The position numbers were made by a program, and so were the translations under genes. Under the pieces are notes generated by a model. It saw nothing but the letters and a program-made list of their open reading frames with translations, searched no databases and was not told where the DNA came from. Shown piece after piece: positions 44,649 to 54,762 of a DNA stretch of 64,000 nt (positions within the stretch are counted from its first letter, which is position 1; each line of letters begins with the position of its first letter). This DNA comes from Diogma glabrata. Lineage: Eukaryota; Arthropoda; Insecta; Diptera; Cylindrotomidae. The stretch spans positions 101,682,462 through 101,746,461 of the forward strand of contig OY856188.1 of the NCBI GenBank assembly GCA_963693315.1. Direction: 5' to 3'.

Positions 44649-44838
44649 GACCAAGATATGCTTAAATGTCAAATTTGTAATAAGATGTATTTACATAAAT
44701 TATCATTAGATCTACATATTATTATGAAGTGTCATACTTTTAAACAGTTGCTCAAGTGTTCCAAGTGCGGAATGGAATTTACGCAACCAGAAAGATTGGA
44801 AAAAACATATGGAAAACCATTCTAAAAACAAAGTGAAG
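44649..44838 (+). CDS. C2H2 zinc-finger gene, exon 6 (fingers 5-6, frameshift)
   Basis: Between TTCCACAG and GTAATG. Finger 5 (CQICNKMY...LHIIMKCH) is complete. Finger 6 starts CSKCGMEFTQPERLEK and then breaks: six A at 44800-44805 put the rest out of frame and a TAA follows; with five A the exon reads on as HMENHSKNK to the donor in phase 0, 63 codons. So either the gene is dead here or the assembly has an extra A. Intron 5 upstream is 23 kb; intron 6 is 350 bases. Confidence 0.8.
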
Positions 44839-45188
44839 GTAATGTTTTACAATAAAGGTAGTGTTTCATATAAGCTCATGTATTCTCGTTTGTTATCATT
44901 ATTTGACATACTAATCCATCCTATAATAATTATAAAAAGACCTTAAACCAAAATTGTATATTAAGTTGCGTCTGAAAATATTTGTGGTCCGAGAGACTTG
45001 CTTGGCTTGGCTTTTCTGTACTTTTGATAGATGTGTTTAATGGACACATAAGGTATGATAAGCTTATATAGTCTATGATCTGTGACACAATCTAGTCTGA
45101 GTCCCCATCATAGCATCGAATGCATCATACCATCGAAAGGTCACTAGATCTATAAACTAATTGATTTTATTCTTAATTTTTTCCATAG

Positions 45189-45374
45189 AAATTCGATTAC
45201 AATCTCAATTGTCCGATTTGTGATAAGAAGTTTACACGTAGATATGCAGCCACACAACATTTGAGAGCTCATACAGGTGAAAACTTGCATAAATGTGGTG
45301 AATGTGTGAAGAAATATACAGTGACAAGACGTTTCAAAGAACATATGGAATCTCATGCTAAAAGAAAATTAAAG
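45189..45374 (+). CDS. C2H2 zinc-finger gene, exon 7 (fingers 7-8)
   Basis: Sixty-two open codons between TTCCATAG and GTAGGA. Finger 7 (CPICDKKFTRRYAATQHLRA then H) and finger 8 (CGECVKKY...EHMESH) both have full C2H2 ligand sets, joined by a TGENLHK linker close to the classic TGEKP form, which favours adjacent DNA-binding fingers. It resembles exons 6 and 9 in layout (short lead, two C-x2-C fingers), pointing to exon duplication. Confidence 0.87.
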
Positions 45375-46280
45375 GTAGGATACCATAACTGTAAGCTCTG
45401 TTGTTTTAAGTTTTTCAGCATAGTATTGAAGTACTACATATTTTTCTTGGGGGTTCACGTACTCGAGAACCATAGATGAAATTTATCTCGGTCGTGACTT
45501 CCCGATCCCGGAAGTACATGGTAAATATATCAACATTTACCTCTTTGGTGTTCGTGTTTTGCCAAACCTATGGGTTAAAAATGAACATTAATAACGTAAC
45601 ATCTTTTAACATGTGGCACATTGGTTAATATAGAATTATCTTGACATAAGTAGACTTTCAAAATCAAATAAATCTGAGATAAGTGTCGAGCAAAAAGAGT
45701 TTATCATTTGATGTTCTATTAAATAAACATATGTATTTCAAAATTCTACCCATTGAACTTCACAATTGTTACGTCTTATTACTAAATTATTACTTCTCCA
45801 AGCAGATTTAACGATTAGGGTAGAATTATTTGAATATGTTAAACTGATAAAATACATGCAGAATGGACTAGTACAAGGTGGAATGCATGCAAACCATGTC
45901 TGCCAACTCTAGACTTGGTGGAAGGTAATCTTTTGTAGACCGCCTTTTTTACAAATTACCTATTTCTCAGAAAACTAGCGAATCGATCTTGCCGTAATCA
46001 TCTCTATGGTGGTGGTGCGATGGTGCTGCTAAGCTAGTACTTACATAGACTATGAGTCAGACTACTACTATTTACTATTACTGAGTTTATCGATTTCCAA
46101 AAAAGTATACATTCATGACTCACGATTTCTGTTTGAATAAAGAAATTGGCTATCGGGCTGTAATGGTAAACAAAAAAGTTGACAAGTACTTAAATAAGTT
46201 ATCAAGTTAAAAATTATTTCTAAACAAATTGTCACTATATTTATATGAAATTTTTGAATTTTTTTTATCAATCATTTAAG

Positions 46281-46483
46281 GCATCCGCATTACAAAAGTC
46301 TGGAAGACGTCAATGTATCTGCACTTGGAAAAACTGCGATAAAACATTCACACATATTGCTGGATTAAAAACCATATGCGAACGCACACAGACGAGAAAC
46401 CTTTCAAATGTTCTTCATGCGATAGTAGTTTTCGAGCAATATCATGTTTACAGAGACATGCTTTAACTCATTCTCCAAAACGC
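46281..46483 (+). CDS. C2H2 zinc-finger gene, exon 8 (fingers 9-10, frameshift)
   Basis: Between ATCATTTAAG and GTAAGT. The opening ASALQKSGRRQCICTWKNC parallels exon 5. Finger 9 is C-x4-C; at 46367-46371 a run of five A shifts the frame, and with six A it reads NHMRTHTDEKPFK into finger 10 (CSSCDSSF...RHALTH) and to the donor in phase 0 (68 codons). As in exon 6 the lesion is a one-base homopolymer difference, here a loss. Finger 9 has the complete ligands that the exon 5 equivalent lacks. Confidence 0.82.
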
Positions 46484-46814
46484 GTAAGTGTATTTTGTAT
46501 TTAAATTTTATTTATTAATGTAATACGTTATTCAAATCAAAAGACTAGAGCAATCATCAAAAAATCTTACGAGTTGCCAGTTTGCATATATTTTTCTTTA
46601 AAACCGGCGTTCTTCATATATGAGCAAGGGTTGCTCAAACTGTACTCTGTAGTAATTTTTTATACCATATTTAAAACATTTCTAGACGGTTAACAGTAAC
46701 ACCTCCACATTATATCAAATATTTTTTTCGTGTCACTTATTCGTAGAGGCCATCTAACCTAAAACAAAATTTTGGAACAGATCAAAACTAATAATTTTTC
46801 AATTTCCTCCATAG

Positions 46815-46985
46815 AAATTTTTTATATGTGGAATTTGTGACAGGAAATACATGCAAAGATCATCATTAGCTCTACATATGAGGCTTCATACAAATGAAAA
46901 GCTGCATAAGTGTTTTAATTGCGATAAGGCATTTTTGCGGATACGGCAATTAGAAAACCATTTGGCAACTCATGCACGGAATTAA
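46815..46985 (+). CDS. C2H2 zinc-finger gene, exon 9 (fingers 11-12, stop)
   Basis: From CCTCCATAG to the TAA at 46983-46985; 56 codons plus stop. Finger 11 (CGICDRKY...LHMRLH), linker TNEKLHK, finger 12 (CFNCDKAF...NHLATH), then ARN and stop. All zinc ligands present. The protein thus ends immediately after the last finger. A GTAAGT-like donor three bases after the stop hints at a spliced 3' UTR. No polyadenylation signal was identified with confidence before the LINE fragment at 47105. Confidence 0.87.
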   Translation, partial: KFFICGICDRKYMQRSSLALHMRLHTNEKLHKCFNCDKAFLRIRQLENHLATHARN

Positions 46986-47104
46986 ATTGTAAGTGTTTAT
47001 TTTATTTTAGATTTATTCCAGTCATGGAACAGAAAAAACGGCGAAATTGTATAATCCTTACAAACAACACCGATTTGCATAAAAATTTGAATATTGGTTC
47101 TACT

Positions 47105-47195
47105 TTTTTTTTTTTTTAATAAAATGTGTTGTGTTGTAGGAATTACAATATGTGTCACAATAACACATAAAAACCTTTTAAGACCAAGGTCCACA
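47105..47195 (-). mobile_element. LINE D-family 3' end fragment
   Basis: On the minus strand, GGTCTTAAAAGGTTTTTATG then GTGACACATATTGTAATTCC and ACAACACA precede a poly(A) (T-run at about 47106-47118). This matches the 3' UTR of LINE D (38440-38510) and the fragment ending at 58119. Extreme 5' truncation is usual for LINEs. Confidence 0.7.
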
Positions 47196-47479
47196 ACAAC
47201 ATACGTTCAAAGATGTTGATGGACGTAAATTTTTCGTTTTTTGTTTTTTTATATTTTTGGTTAAAGAATGGATAACTAAACAAAAAATCCTATCACTGAG
47301 AAAATATGACATAGGCCAATATTTTATGATAGAATAGAGAAAATAAATGTAAATTAAAAAGTAAATAGCAAATTTTAACAAAAAATTTGCTGAAACAAAA
47401 CAGAACTGTAGTTGCCAATAATCCAGCCGGTTGCATATTCCTTGATCCTGTGACGCTCTATCTTTCTTGAAGATTAAAA

Positions 47480-47790
47480 CCCACACATAGTTATATGAGG
47501 GTTCGTTTCCTCAAGGAAGCAATAGCGTCTCATCATCAAGGATAATTTCACAGCTAAGATTGAGGGTGCTACCGTTGACTGAATACAGTTCATCCGCCAC
47601 CACCCCTAAGATGTCACCTTGGCTAATGATATCTCACTGCTATTGCCAGTGGTATGTGATATTTCACGTTAACTCGTATGTCAATAGCAGGGACTGGAGT
47701 ACGCGGGGTTGTCACACCCGTGGATCAAAAATAAAAAAAAAAAAAAATTTAAAATAATAAAAACTGATCCCTCCATGCGGCAGACTTACC
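47480..47790 (+). repeat. Dispersed repeat S, copy 2
   Basis: Matches 33536-33905 in inverse and 58805-58950 directly: CATCCGCCACCACCCCTAAG, TGGCTAATGATATCTC, GCCAGTGGTATGTGATATTT, CACGTTAACTC. The A-rich run at 47731-47745 interrupts it. Noncoding. Confidence 0.6.
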
Positions 47791-48290
47791 CTGTACTTCA
47801 AAGTTAATCCTGTGTAGGGGGTTGCTTTTACCCTCTGGGTGGATCCTGTGTAGGGGGTTGCTTTTACCCTCTGGGTGGATGCCACCCCTTTTCGGGTAGG
47901 AAAAGTTATTCAGTAAAAATATGTCTCGGAATAGATAGATTGAATAATCCTAAGCTACTTTTGTTAAATACAGTTTTTTCTGAAAGTCAATACTTTTCGA
48001 CTTATTCGAGAGTGAACATATGAATGTTGCCACCCAAAAAACCACGTTTACAAAAAGTTTTTGGCGAATAACTCAAAAAGTAAGGATTTTATCGAAAATT
48101 TCCGTTTAAAATGTAGCTTATAAAAACTAAAAAAGACAGTTGGTTTATGGTGTCTAGAGTGTAAACCCAATACAAACGGAGTAACAACTTGTTGAAGGTT
48201 GGTTCTTACTTCTCAAACGCCAAAGTTGAAAGTTTCAACGCGCAATAAACAAAAAACAATGCATTTAAAATTTAAATGTTATGTCTCCCA
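47791..48290 (+). repeat. Dispersed repeat T, copy 1, with 36-bp tandem duplication
   Basis: CTTCAAAGTTAATCC and GGATGCCACCCCTTTTCGGG recur in inverse at about 54240-54365; the right part (TTGAAGGTTGGTTCTTACTT, AATACAAACGGAGTAACA) recurs in inverse at about 52020-52150. Within it, a 36-base unit opening ATCCTGTGTAGGGGGTTGCT is repeated exactly at 47807-47842 and 47843-47878. Noncoding. Confidence 0.6.
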
Positions 48291-48972
48291 ATTTTTCTAT
48301 ATTTAATACATATTTGTATATTTGTAAATTTCATCCATGTATATTCTAATATGTACATCAATGCTGCTTATATGCCAATATAATACAAGTTCTCATATCT
48401 GCAAAAATATGTAAATGGTTTTTTACCCATAATCGCTTATTTTTTAAGCTATCATATTCTTGAGAAACATTTGTTTCTATAAGCTGATTTAAATTAAATT
48501 TTCTTTCAGCCCTTATTTTAGAAAGGAATTCCTCGTGTTCTTATGGTTAAATCAATCGGTATTTTTTCTCTCCTGCACACCAGCAGGAGATATTTTTTCC
48601 AACTGTAGATAATTGAATTACTTTTTCATGAGATAGTGTATTTCATTTCCCCTGAATGTACGCTATTCTTCGTACGATTTATTTCTTCTCCAATTTTTTT
48701 GATTTCGTTTTATTATGATGTTCTTAAATTCAATTACACAATAAACAATTTCCATTACCTTATTCACTATTATTTTAACCGTCGCCGACAATAAATTAAC
48801 TGTGTAAAGAAAAATAAATTGTAACGGAAAATTGCACAAATCCAACTTTCAGATGTTAATTATTTGGTAGTGTAGTCATTTGCATTGAAATTTGAGAACA
48901 ATAATGACAAAAAATATAAAAATGTATACTTGAAATTATACTTTAGGTATAAGATTCTGCAGATCGATTCTT
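48291..48972. other. No gene recognised
   Basis: AT-rich sequence upstream of the 5S gene. No TATA-type or other Pol III upstream element could be assigned. Confidence 0.4.
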
Positions 48973-49092
48973 GTCAACGACCATACCATGTTGATACGCA
49001 CCGGTTCTCGTCCGATCACCGAAGTTAAGCAGCATTGGGCGTGGTTAGTACTTGGATGGGTGACCGCTTGGGAACACCACGTGCCGTTGGCT
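48973..49092 (+). rRNA. 5S ribosomal RNA gene
   Basis: A 120-nt sequence starting GTCAACGACCATACCATG and ending CACGTGCCGTTGGCT, with the conserved core GGTTCTCGTCCGATCACCGA, AGTTAAGCAGCATTGGGC and TAGTACTTGGATGGGTGACC. The two ends pair (GTCAACG with CGTTGGC allowing wobble) to form helix I. It encodes the small RNA of the large ribosomal subunit, transcribed by RNA polymerase III. A six-T terminator follows directly. It stands alone here rather than in a visible tandem array, and no A-rich tail follows, which argues against a 5S-derived SINE. Changes from the usual insect sequence are few. Confidence 0.93.
49021..49066 (+). promoter_or_regulatory. 5S internal control region
   Basis: By position this holds box A (around GAAGTTAAGCAGC), the intermediate element and box C (around CTTGGATGGGTGACC), where TFIIIA-type zinc-finger proteins bind. 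The blocks look intact, so the gene may be transcribed. Confidence 0.7.
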
Positions 49093-49093
49093 C

Positions 49094-49099
49094 TTTTTT
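49094..49099 (+). terminator. Pol III T-run terminator
   Basis: Six T directly after the 5S sequence. Confidence 0.85.
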
Positions 49100-49234
49100 A
49101 TTGATTACAAATTTTTATTTAATTTGTGGCGTTTCCACCTTTTTTGTATAATACTCAACCTTTTTCAAAATTAAGTTCGCAATAGTTTCAATTGATTGAA
49201 AAAGTACACGTTTTTTTAAATTTAAGTAGTTAAG

Positions 49235-49490
49235 TAAAAATTGTTTTTTTATTATTTATTTATTTATTATTTATTTATTTTTTATATTTATTTATTATAT
49301 ATTTATATCTATATATTTATATTATTTATATTATTTATTTATTTATATAAAATATATTCATTTATTTATATTATTTATATTATATTATATTTTAATTATT
49401 ATATTATTATGTTATATATTTATATTATATTATATTATTTATATTATATTATATTATATATTTATATCTAATTTATTATTTATTATTTAT
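49235..49490. repeat. TATTTA-rich low-complexity tract
   Basis: About 250 bases almost wholly A and T, made of TTTATTTAT and ATATTATAT words with no regular period. The 76-aa frame within is an artefact. Confidence 0.85.
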
Positions 49491-49788
49491 TAAAATTAAT
49501 TAATTAAAAATTAATTGTTTTTTCAAATACGTAAAAGTTAATCGCTTTTCAGTAGCTAGATTCTGGTTGTATGGAATTATTTCGTGGAATGAAATTTTGT
49601 ACTAAATGAGATTTTTGCATTCCGGTGCAGTCGAATAAGAAAATAAATTCCGCATTTGTGGGATGTCAAATAATCTCGTCAACAAATTTGTATATGAAAT
49701 GAGATTATTTGCTTTGAAATTTTGTATAGAAGCACAAAAATAGAGAAAAATGTCGAAAAAAGATTACGATAAATCAAAAAGATATTTT

Positions 49789-50287
49789 ATACTAAGTTTA
49801 TACCAGGATCTAATAGGTACATACTATACTTATTAGGTCGACTATGGTCGATGTAAACAGTTATCAAAAAAGTACGTACCAAATATTTGGTAGGATGATT
49901 TGCTTCGTATCAAATTAGGTACGTAGCAAATAGGTATTATTTTTACGGTGTGAACACTAAAATAAGGTATGACATTTAAAATAAAAATAAATCAACTTAT
50001 TTTACAAATATATATTTATGTTTGATGTGATTTTTTTGCTGAAATTAAAAGTAAAATGATTTTTAGCATTAATATTATAAATGTTTTCAGTTTTTTATAA
50101 AAAATATATATGGAAATTATTTTTTCCTAACCAAAAAATTAACAATGAAAAGGACGCGCTAAAAATTAATATGTCATACCTAATTAATAAGAGTTTACAT
50201 CACCGTATCAAATTTAAAAAGTATGATGGTGAAAAGGGCTAGCAAATTTGATACGTAGCAAATTAGATACTGGTGTAAACTTAGTAT
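49789..50287. mobile_element. MITE family A, complete copy
   Basis: Terminal inverted repeats ATACTAAGTTTATACCAG and CTGGTGTAAACTTAGTAT bracket about 500 bases. Inside, GTACGTACCAAATATTTGG and GATACGTAGCAAATTAGATA-like words occur toward both ends. A lone right end is at 527-551 and a diverged relative appears around 55130-55370. No coding potential. Confidence 0.72.
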
Positions 50288-50907
50288 TAGTTGATTTGCG
50301 GCGATTTTTGCACATGTTTCCTGAAACACATTTTTGCTTTTAAGTTTATATAAATTAGTCATTTACTTAGATTATGTCAGTAGCAGGATTAGTTTAAATT
50401 AAAATTATAGTTATCTTTTAAAATTTAAATACATAATTAAATAATTACAGTAAATGTATTTATCAATAAATGTTGTCTACTTCTACTATTAATTAAATAG
50501 CCTGTCAAGTTCAAGAAGTACAATATTCTGTAACAGCTCGTTTATGGTTATGGAAGGTTTATCATTAAAAATTGAAATGGTTGAATGTTCCATCAACATA
50601 GCTATCAACGTTCCATGTTCCATAGACATTAAAAATCTAAATAATTTTTATATACTCTATTGTTCTAATCGTTATAAGGATTTCTTCAACAACAGTTTCA
50701 TCAAACGTACAATACATGAAACACACTTAAGTTATACTATCACGATGTGTTTCTTTTTAACATACGAGAGAAACACAAATAAAAAACAGTAAATAAACTG
50801 CGACAGATTATGTCCATTTTAAAAAATTTGTACTAGTTTAGAACTTGTACTAAAAACGATATCTCGAAAAGAGAACGAGAATACAATTTAGTGGAATGGA
50901 ATTATTT
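50288..50907. other. No gene recognised
   Basis: Contains an 82-aa frame (50544-50792) with GTTCCAT/ATTGAA repeats but no known domain. No reliable feature. Confidence 0.35.
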
Positions 50908-51449
50908 AGGGCCATAACGACAAACCCAACTAGAATCGCAACTACAACTAAAATGCCAGTTTTGTTATTTGTAAACCACAATAACTCGTCAGTTTTAAAT
51001 GTAGATAAAAGTTGTAGTTGCAGATTTAGTCATAGATATCGGTGATTAAATTTGCACTTACAATTGACGGTTAAAATTCGATGATATATTTTTTTAAATC
51101 AATACGTTGTCAAATAATATTTTGTGTTCTTTATAAAAATTCTAAATAATTTAAAACTCTAAATAATTGTTAATCTTGCAAATCAATATTGTTTTGTGTT
51201 GTATTTAAGTTTTTTTTACTATAGTTACATTATTATTAACATTGCAATAAATTTTAATACATAATTACTGATTTCTAATTATTGCTGTGTTCGAAAAATT
51301 GAAGTTTTAAATCACGTTTAAAAATACTATCAAAATCTCAACTAAATTCGTAGTTTTAATGTGGTTTAAAAATACCAGTTTTGAACATCAATTTCGAAAA
51401 AACTGTGACTACAACTAAAAGTTGTAGTTGCGTCTGTCGATATGGCCCT
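50908..51449. mobile_element. MITE family B, complete copy
   Basis: 542 bases with ends AGGGCCATAACGACAAAC and TCTGTCGATATGGCCCT (inverted) and a second inverted pair around GCAACTACAACTAAA and AAAAGTTGTAGTTGC. The left 50 bases are absent from the copy at 552-1040. Confidence 0.72.
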
Positions 51450-51689
51450 TAGTGAGAAATCAAAATTCGAGAAAAAAAATAATTCCATTCCACTTCATTT
51501 TTTCTCACAGAACCAGAATCGAGGTACAGATAGGAAAAAAAGATTTTACTAAACTTTACTAAACTTTACTTTACTTTTGAAATATTTATGCATATGGTAA
51601 TAATATTATATAAAGTAAAGCTAGTTTGTTTAAAAAATATATGCATAGAAATACGTAGTTGTTATATTAAATCAAAACTAGGGTTTGAA

Positions 51690-52830
51690 CTTTACTGTTT
51701 ACGAACACATGCAAACCATAAACGCCGATATCTTACTAACTTTTTATCCTATTGAATAAAATTAATCCAAAATTTTTAGAAAAACGAAACATACAATTTT
51801 GTATTTTCCAAAATTTTGCGCATCATTTTTAAGAAAAGACAATTTTTTGCAAAACTACAAAAACACTTCACTTCAAGCGTCATAACTTGCTTAGTTTTGA
51901 TGCTAGGAAGTTTTATAAAAAGAAATATAAAGTTTTTTAATCACTGTAAAAATGTTTTGCAGATTTCGCCGAAAAATGCATTATGTTTTGTTTATTTCAC
52001 ATTGAAACTTTCAACTTTGGGATTTGACGAATAAGAACCAGTCTTCAACAAGCTATTACTCCGTTTGTATTGGCTCTAGAGACACCATAAATAAAGTCGA
52101 TAAAGTCCTTACTTTTAGAGTTATTCGCGAAAAACCGTCTGAAAACGTAGTTTTTTTTGTTAAAAAAATTGACTTGTTCACTCAGTAGCGGATTTACAAA
52201 TTTGCCGCCTATAGGCTAATTTATATTGCCGCCTAATATATTTTTAAAAATTAACAAAAATTATCGATGCGCTCGACTAAAAAAAGCGTTTTTTTTCGAA
52301 ATTTCGTGACCTTGAAATTTCCAAGTATTTTAAAATTGCGCTTTTAATGAAAAACGTGCAAATCTGGCAAAAATAATTGAATTGCGTTTATCGAATTGTG
52401 AGTTGGGCCAATTCGAAGGAAGGTGGAAAAACGTAACAATATTATATTTATAAATAATATCACACTGAACTTTTAAATTTAAATTGCACACGTAGTAAGT
52501 AGTGTTTGTTTATTTAATGAAAAAACTGTAGAGCACGCCGCCGCTATGTTGCGAGTATAGAGATAAGAAATTTTGTGAATTTGATAGATTTAATCTGGAT
52601 ACTCTGTTTTTAGTGGCGGGCGGATCTCGCCACCGCAAAAAAATTTCTGTTTTGAAAAATTTTTATATTTTTCAAATTTTCCGCCTACCAAAATTGGCCG
52701 CCGTAGGCTACAACCCAGCTAGCCTATTTAGAAATCCGCCACTGTGTTCACTTGACTTTCAGAAAAAACTTATATAACGAAAGTTGCTTTGAATTAGTCA
52801 ATCTATCTATTCCTGTGTTGTGGCCAAGAT
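51690..52830 (-). repeat. Dispersed repeat T, copy 2, split by a hAT element
   Basis: 52020-52150 (AAGAACCAGTCTTCAACAAG, ACTCCGTTTGTATTGG) is the inverse of 48120-48230. The similarity is cut by the hAT element at 52183-52744 and continues after it (GACTTTCAGAAAAAACTT matches inverse AAGTT..TTCTGAAAGTC at 47975-47990). Confidence 0.5.
52183..52744. mobile_element. Nonautonomous hAT element with 8-bp TSD
   Basis: Ends CAGTAGCGGATTTACAAAT and AGAAATCCGCCACTG are the familiar hAT terminal repeats (CAGTGGCGGATTT type). The 8-base duplication TGTTCACT lies at 52175-52182 and 52745-52752, exactly the hAT length. Internal GCCGCCTATAGGCTA and GGCCGCCGTAGGCTA words lie near both ends. No transposase is encoded. 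It is 562 bases long. Confidence 0.9.
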
Positions 52831-53161
52831 GGAAAAAGTCAACATAATCACAAAAATAAATAAAACTCACTATTTTTTATCGATTTATTGAATATCGTTT
52901 TAATCTCACTTTCATATATGTGGTTTTTAACACTGTAATATAAATATTCTAATAAAACTTATTTAATTCTCAGTTTTATTCGTAACTGGATTTCTCTTCT
53001 TAACTATGGTAAGGTTGGTGGTACTACTTTTAAAAATTTGTCACTTTAAAAACCAACTCAACTAATATAAATTTTTATTCAACTTAACACATGTAATTTT
53101 CTAATTACACTTCTTTTATCTTAATTTTCAACTTAGCAATGAGTGAGCTAAGTTGAAAATT

Positions 53162-53859
53162 AATACTAGTTTCCCACCGTAGCAATTTGCTAGCTAGTAT
53201 AGTTTAATAAAGTATAATAGCAACGGTGTGAAAGCAAACTATCACAACAATTATTTTAAATTTGCTATTTTCATTTGCTAGGTAGTAAATATAATACTTA
53301 TCAAATAAAGTATAATATCGACGGTGTGAAACGTAATTATTATTTTATAGGTGAAATGTCATTTTATGGAATTTGTAGACATTGTGTTTTCTTGCGATTT
53401 TTAGCTTGTAAGATTCATTTCTGATATTTAATAAATTAAAGTGTTTGTATTAATTGTTGATTATGATATGGATATGTTTAGTATAGCATTATAAAGGAAT
53501 AGGACATGAAAAACGTAGTCAACGTAGACGTTTGGTTATCGTGAGAGAATTATTTAAAAAAGACGTTATAGAATAAAACTTATATGTATTTTATGCTGTT
53601 CAAAAACAATGGCAGGGCTGGTCTAAATCTAGTTTGATTTTCTCTGGGTTGTAAATTTCATTTTAAAAACTATAACGCTAATATCAAATATAAAATTGAC
53701 AGTACGGTATTTTGATATATTAATTTTATTCTAGTGTCAAGTTAGGTTTGGTTTCCCACCGAAACATTATCTTAATATAATATGAACGGTGAGAAATCAA
53801 ACTAATATCAAATATTTGCTATACTACATATTAAATTTCTGCGGTGGGAAACTAGTATT
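53162..53859. mobile_element. TIR element with AATACTAGTTTCCCACCG ends
   Basis: Inverted ends AATACTAGTTTCCCACCGTAG and CTGCGGTGGGAAACTAGTATT, 698 bases apart; TTTCCCACCGA and CGGTGTGAAA or CGGTGAGAAA also occur inside. Noncoding. Flanking CAACTCAACTCAACTTA-rich DNA follows on the right. Confidence 0.65.
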
Positions 53860-54224
53860 TGACTCAACTCAACTCAACTTATTCTTTAAATTTTACTACT
53901 CAACTCTAAAAATTTAACTTAACTCATTGAACTCTAACAATTCAACTTCTTCAAATCAACTCAACTCTTATTAAGATTTACTGTTTTTATATAGAAAAAT
54001 ATTTTAAAAACAATTTAAAATTTTGCTTTTTAATTAAACAAACGTAAACAAAACAAGACATTTAATTTTAAAAACATTCAATGCCGAAAATAATAAAAGT
54101 TATTATTTAATTGTAAATACGCGGAAACTTAAATTATGCAGTTTTTTCATGGTTTGAATTTTGTTTATATTTGTTTCGTTTATAAATTCCACCAAGTTAA
54201 TAATAAAATCTGAATTGTAAAGGG

Positions 54225-54365
54225 CCATTATTTGACATTGGCGCTCTACACCTGGACTTACTTTTAATGAATCATTCTTCACACCCGAAAAGGGGTGACA
54301 TCCACCCACAGGGTAAAAACGACTCCCGCACAGGGTCAACTTTGAAGTAGAGAGAACCTAAATCC
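54225..54365 (-). repeat. Dispersed repeat T, partial copy 3
   Basis: ACACCCGAAAAGGGGTGACA then TCCACCCACAGGGTAAAAAC and CAACTTTGAAGTA form the inverse of 47790-47905. The 36-base duplication seen there is absent, so it arose in copy 1 only. Confidence 0.6.
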
Positions 54366-54474
54366 AAATTTTTGTGCAAGTCGTTGTTGTTTGTAAGGAT
54401 TATTCGGGCAAATTGTCATTTACTGGACTAATTGTCATCTTGCAAGTTTCTTTTACACATATTGTATTTTGTAG

Positions 54475-54584
54475 ATATCGATTATTCAATACATGAAATA
54501 GAAAATGGACCCAACAGCATAAGAACTAAGAAGATTGATTTAGTGCAACCATCATTTGAAAGGATTAATTTCGAAAAAGATAAG
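54475..54584 (+). CDS. Candidate internal exon, gene of unknown function
   Basis: Between TTTTGTAG and GTAACT, open in the frame IDYSIHEIENGPNSIRTKKI followed by DLVQPSFERINFEKDK. It begins with two bases of a split codon and ends in phase 0. Composition is charged and polar, like the linker exons of the zinc-finger gene, but no domain is recognised. No upstream exon or start codon was found with confidence. Confidence 0.4.
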
Positions 54585-54663
54585 GTAACTATATTAATTG
54601 AAACCCCAATTGTTTCTAATAACTGATCTCTTGTATTGCCGATGTTTATTTTCTTTTTTTCAG

Positions 54664-54762
54664 CTTCATATAAAAGAAACCTCATTTTCTACTGTTTCTT
54701 ATAACTGTGTTATAAGCAATTGCGAAGCAATTTGTAAAAAAGAAATAATAATAGATGAATAA
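54664..54762 (+). CDS. Candidate terminal exon (alternative), unknown function
   Basis: After TTTTTTTCAG the frame reads LHIKETSFSTVSYNCVISNC to a TAA at 54760-54762. It fits phase 0 after the 54475-54584 exon. It could be a terminal exon or an alternative to 55939-56064. A cysteine pair (C-x4-C) is present but is not diagnostic. Confidence 0.3.
   Translation, partial: LHIKETSFSTVSYNCVISNCEAICKKEIIIDE

Noticed and set aside
8278..49092. Calling the zinc-finger gene TFIIIA because a 5S gene is near
   Set aside because: Finger number (12 against the usual nine) and linkers do not give a specific match by eye; proximity alone is not evidence.
49241..49471. 76-aa frame of Tyr/Ile/Leu repeats
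   Set aside because: Translation of a TATTTA low-complexity tract.
50544..50792. 82-aa + strand frame
   Set aside because: Contains repeated CSI-like words from duplicated GTTCCAT sequence; no domain, no splice or start context.
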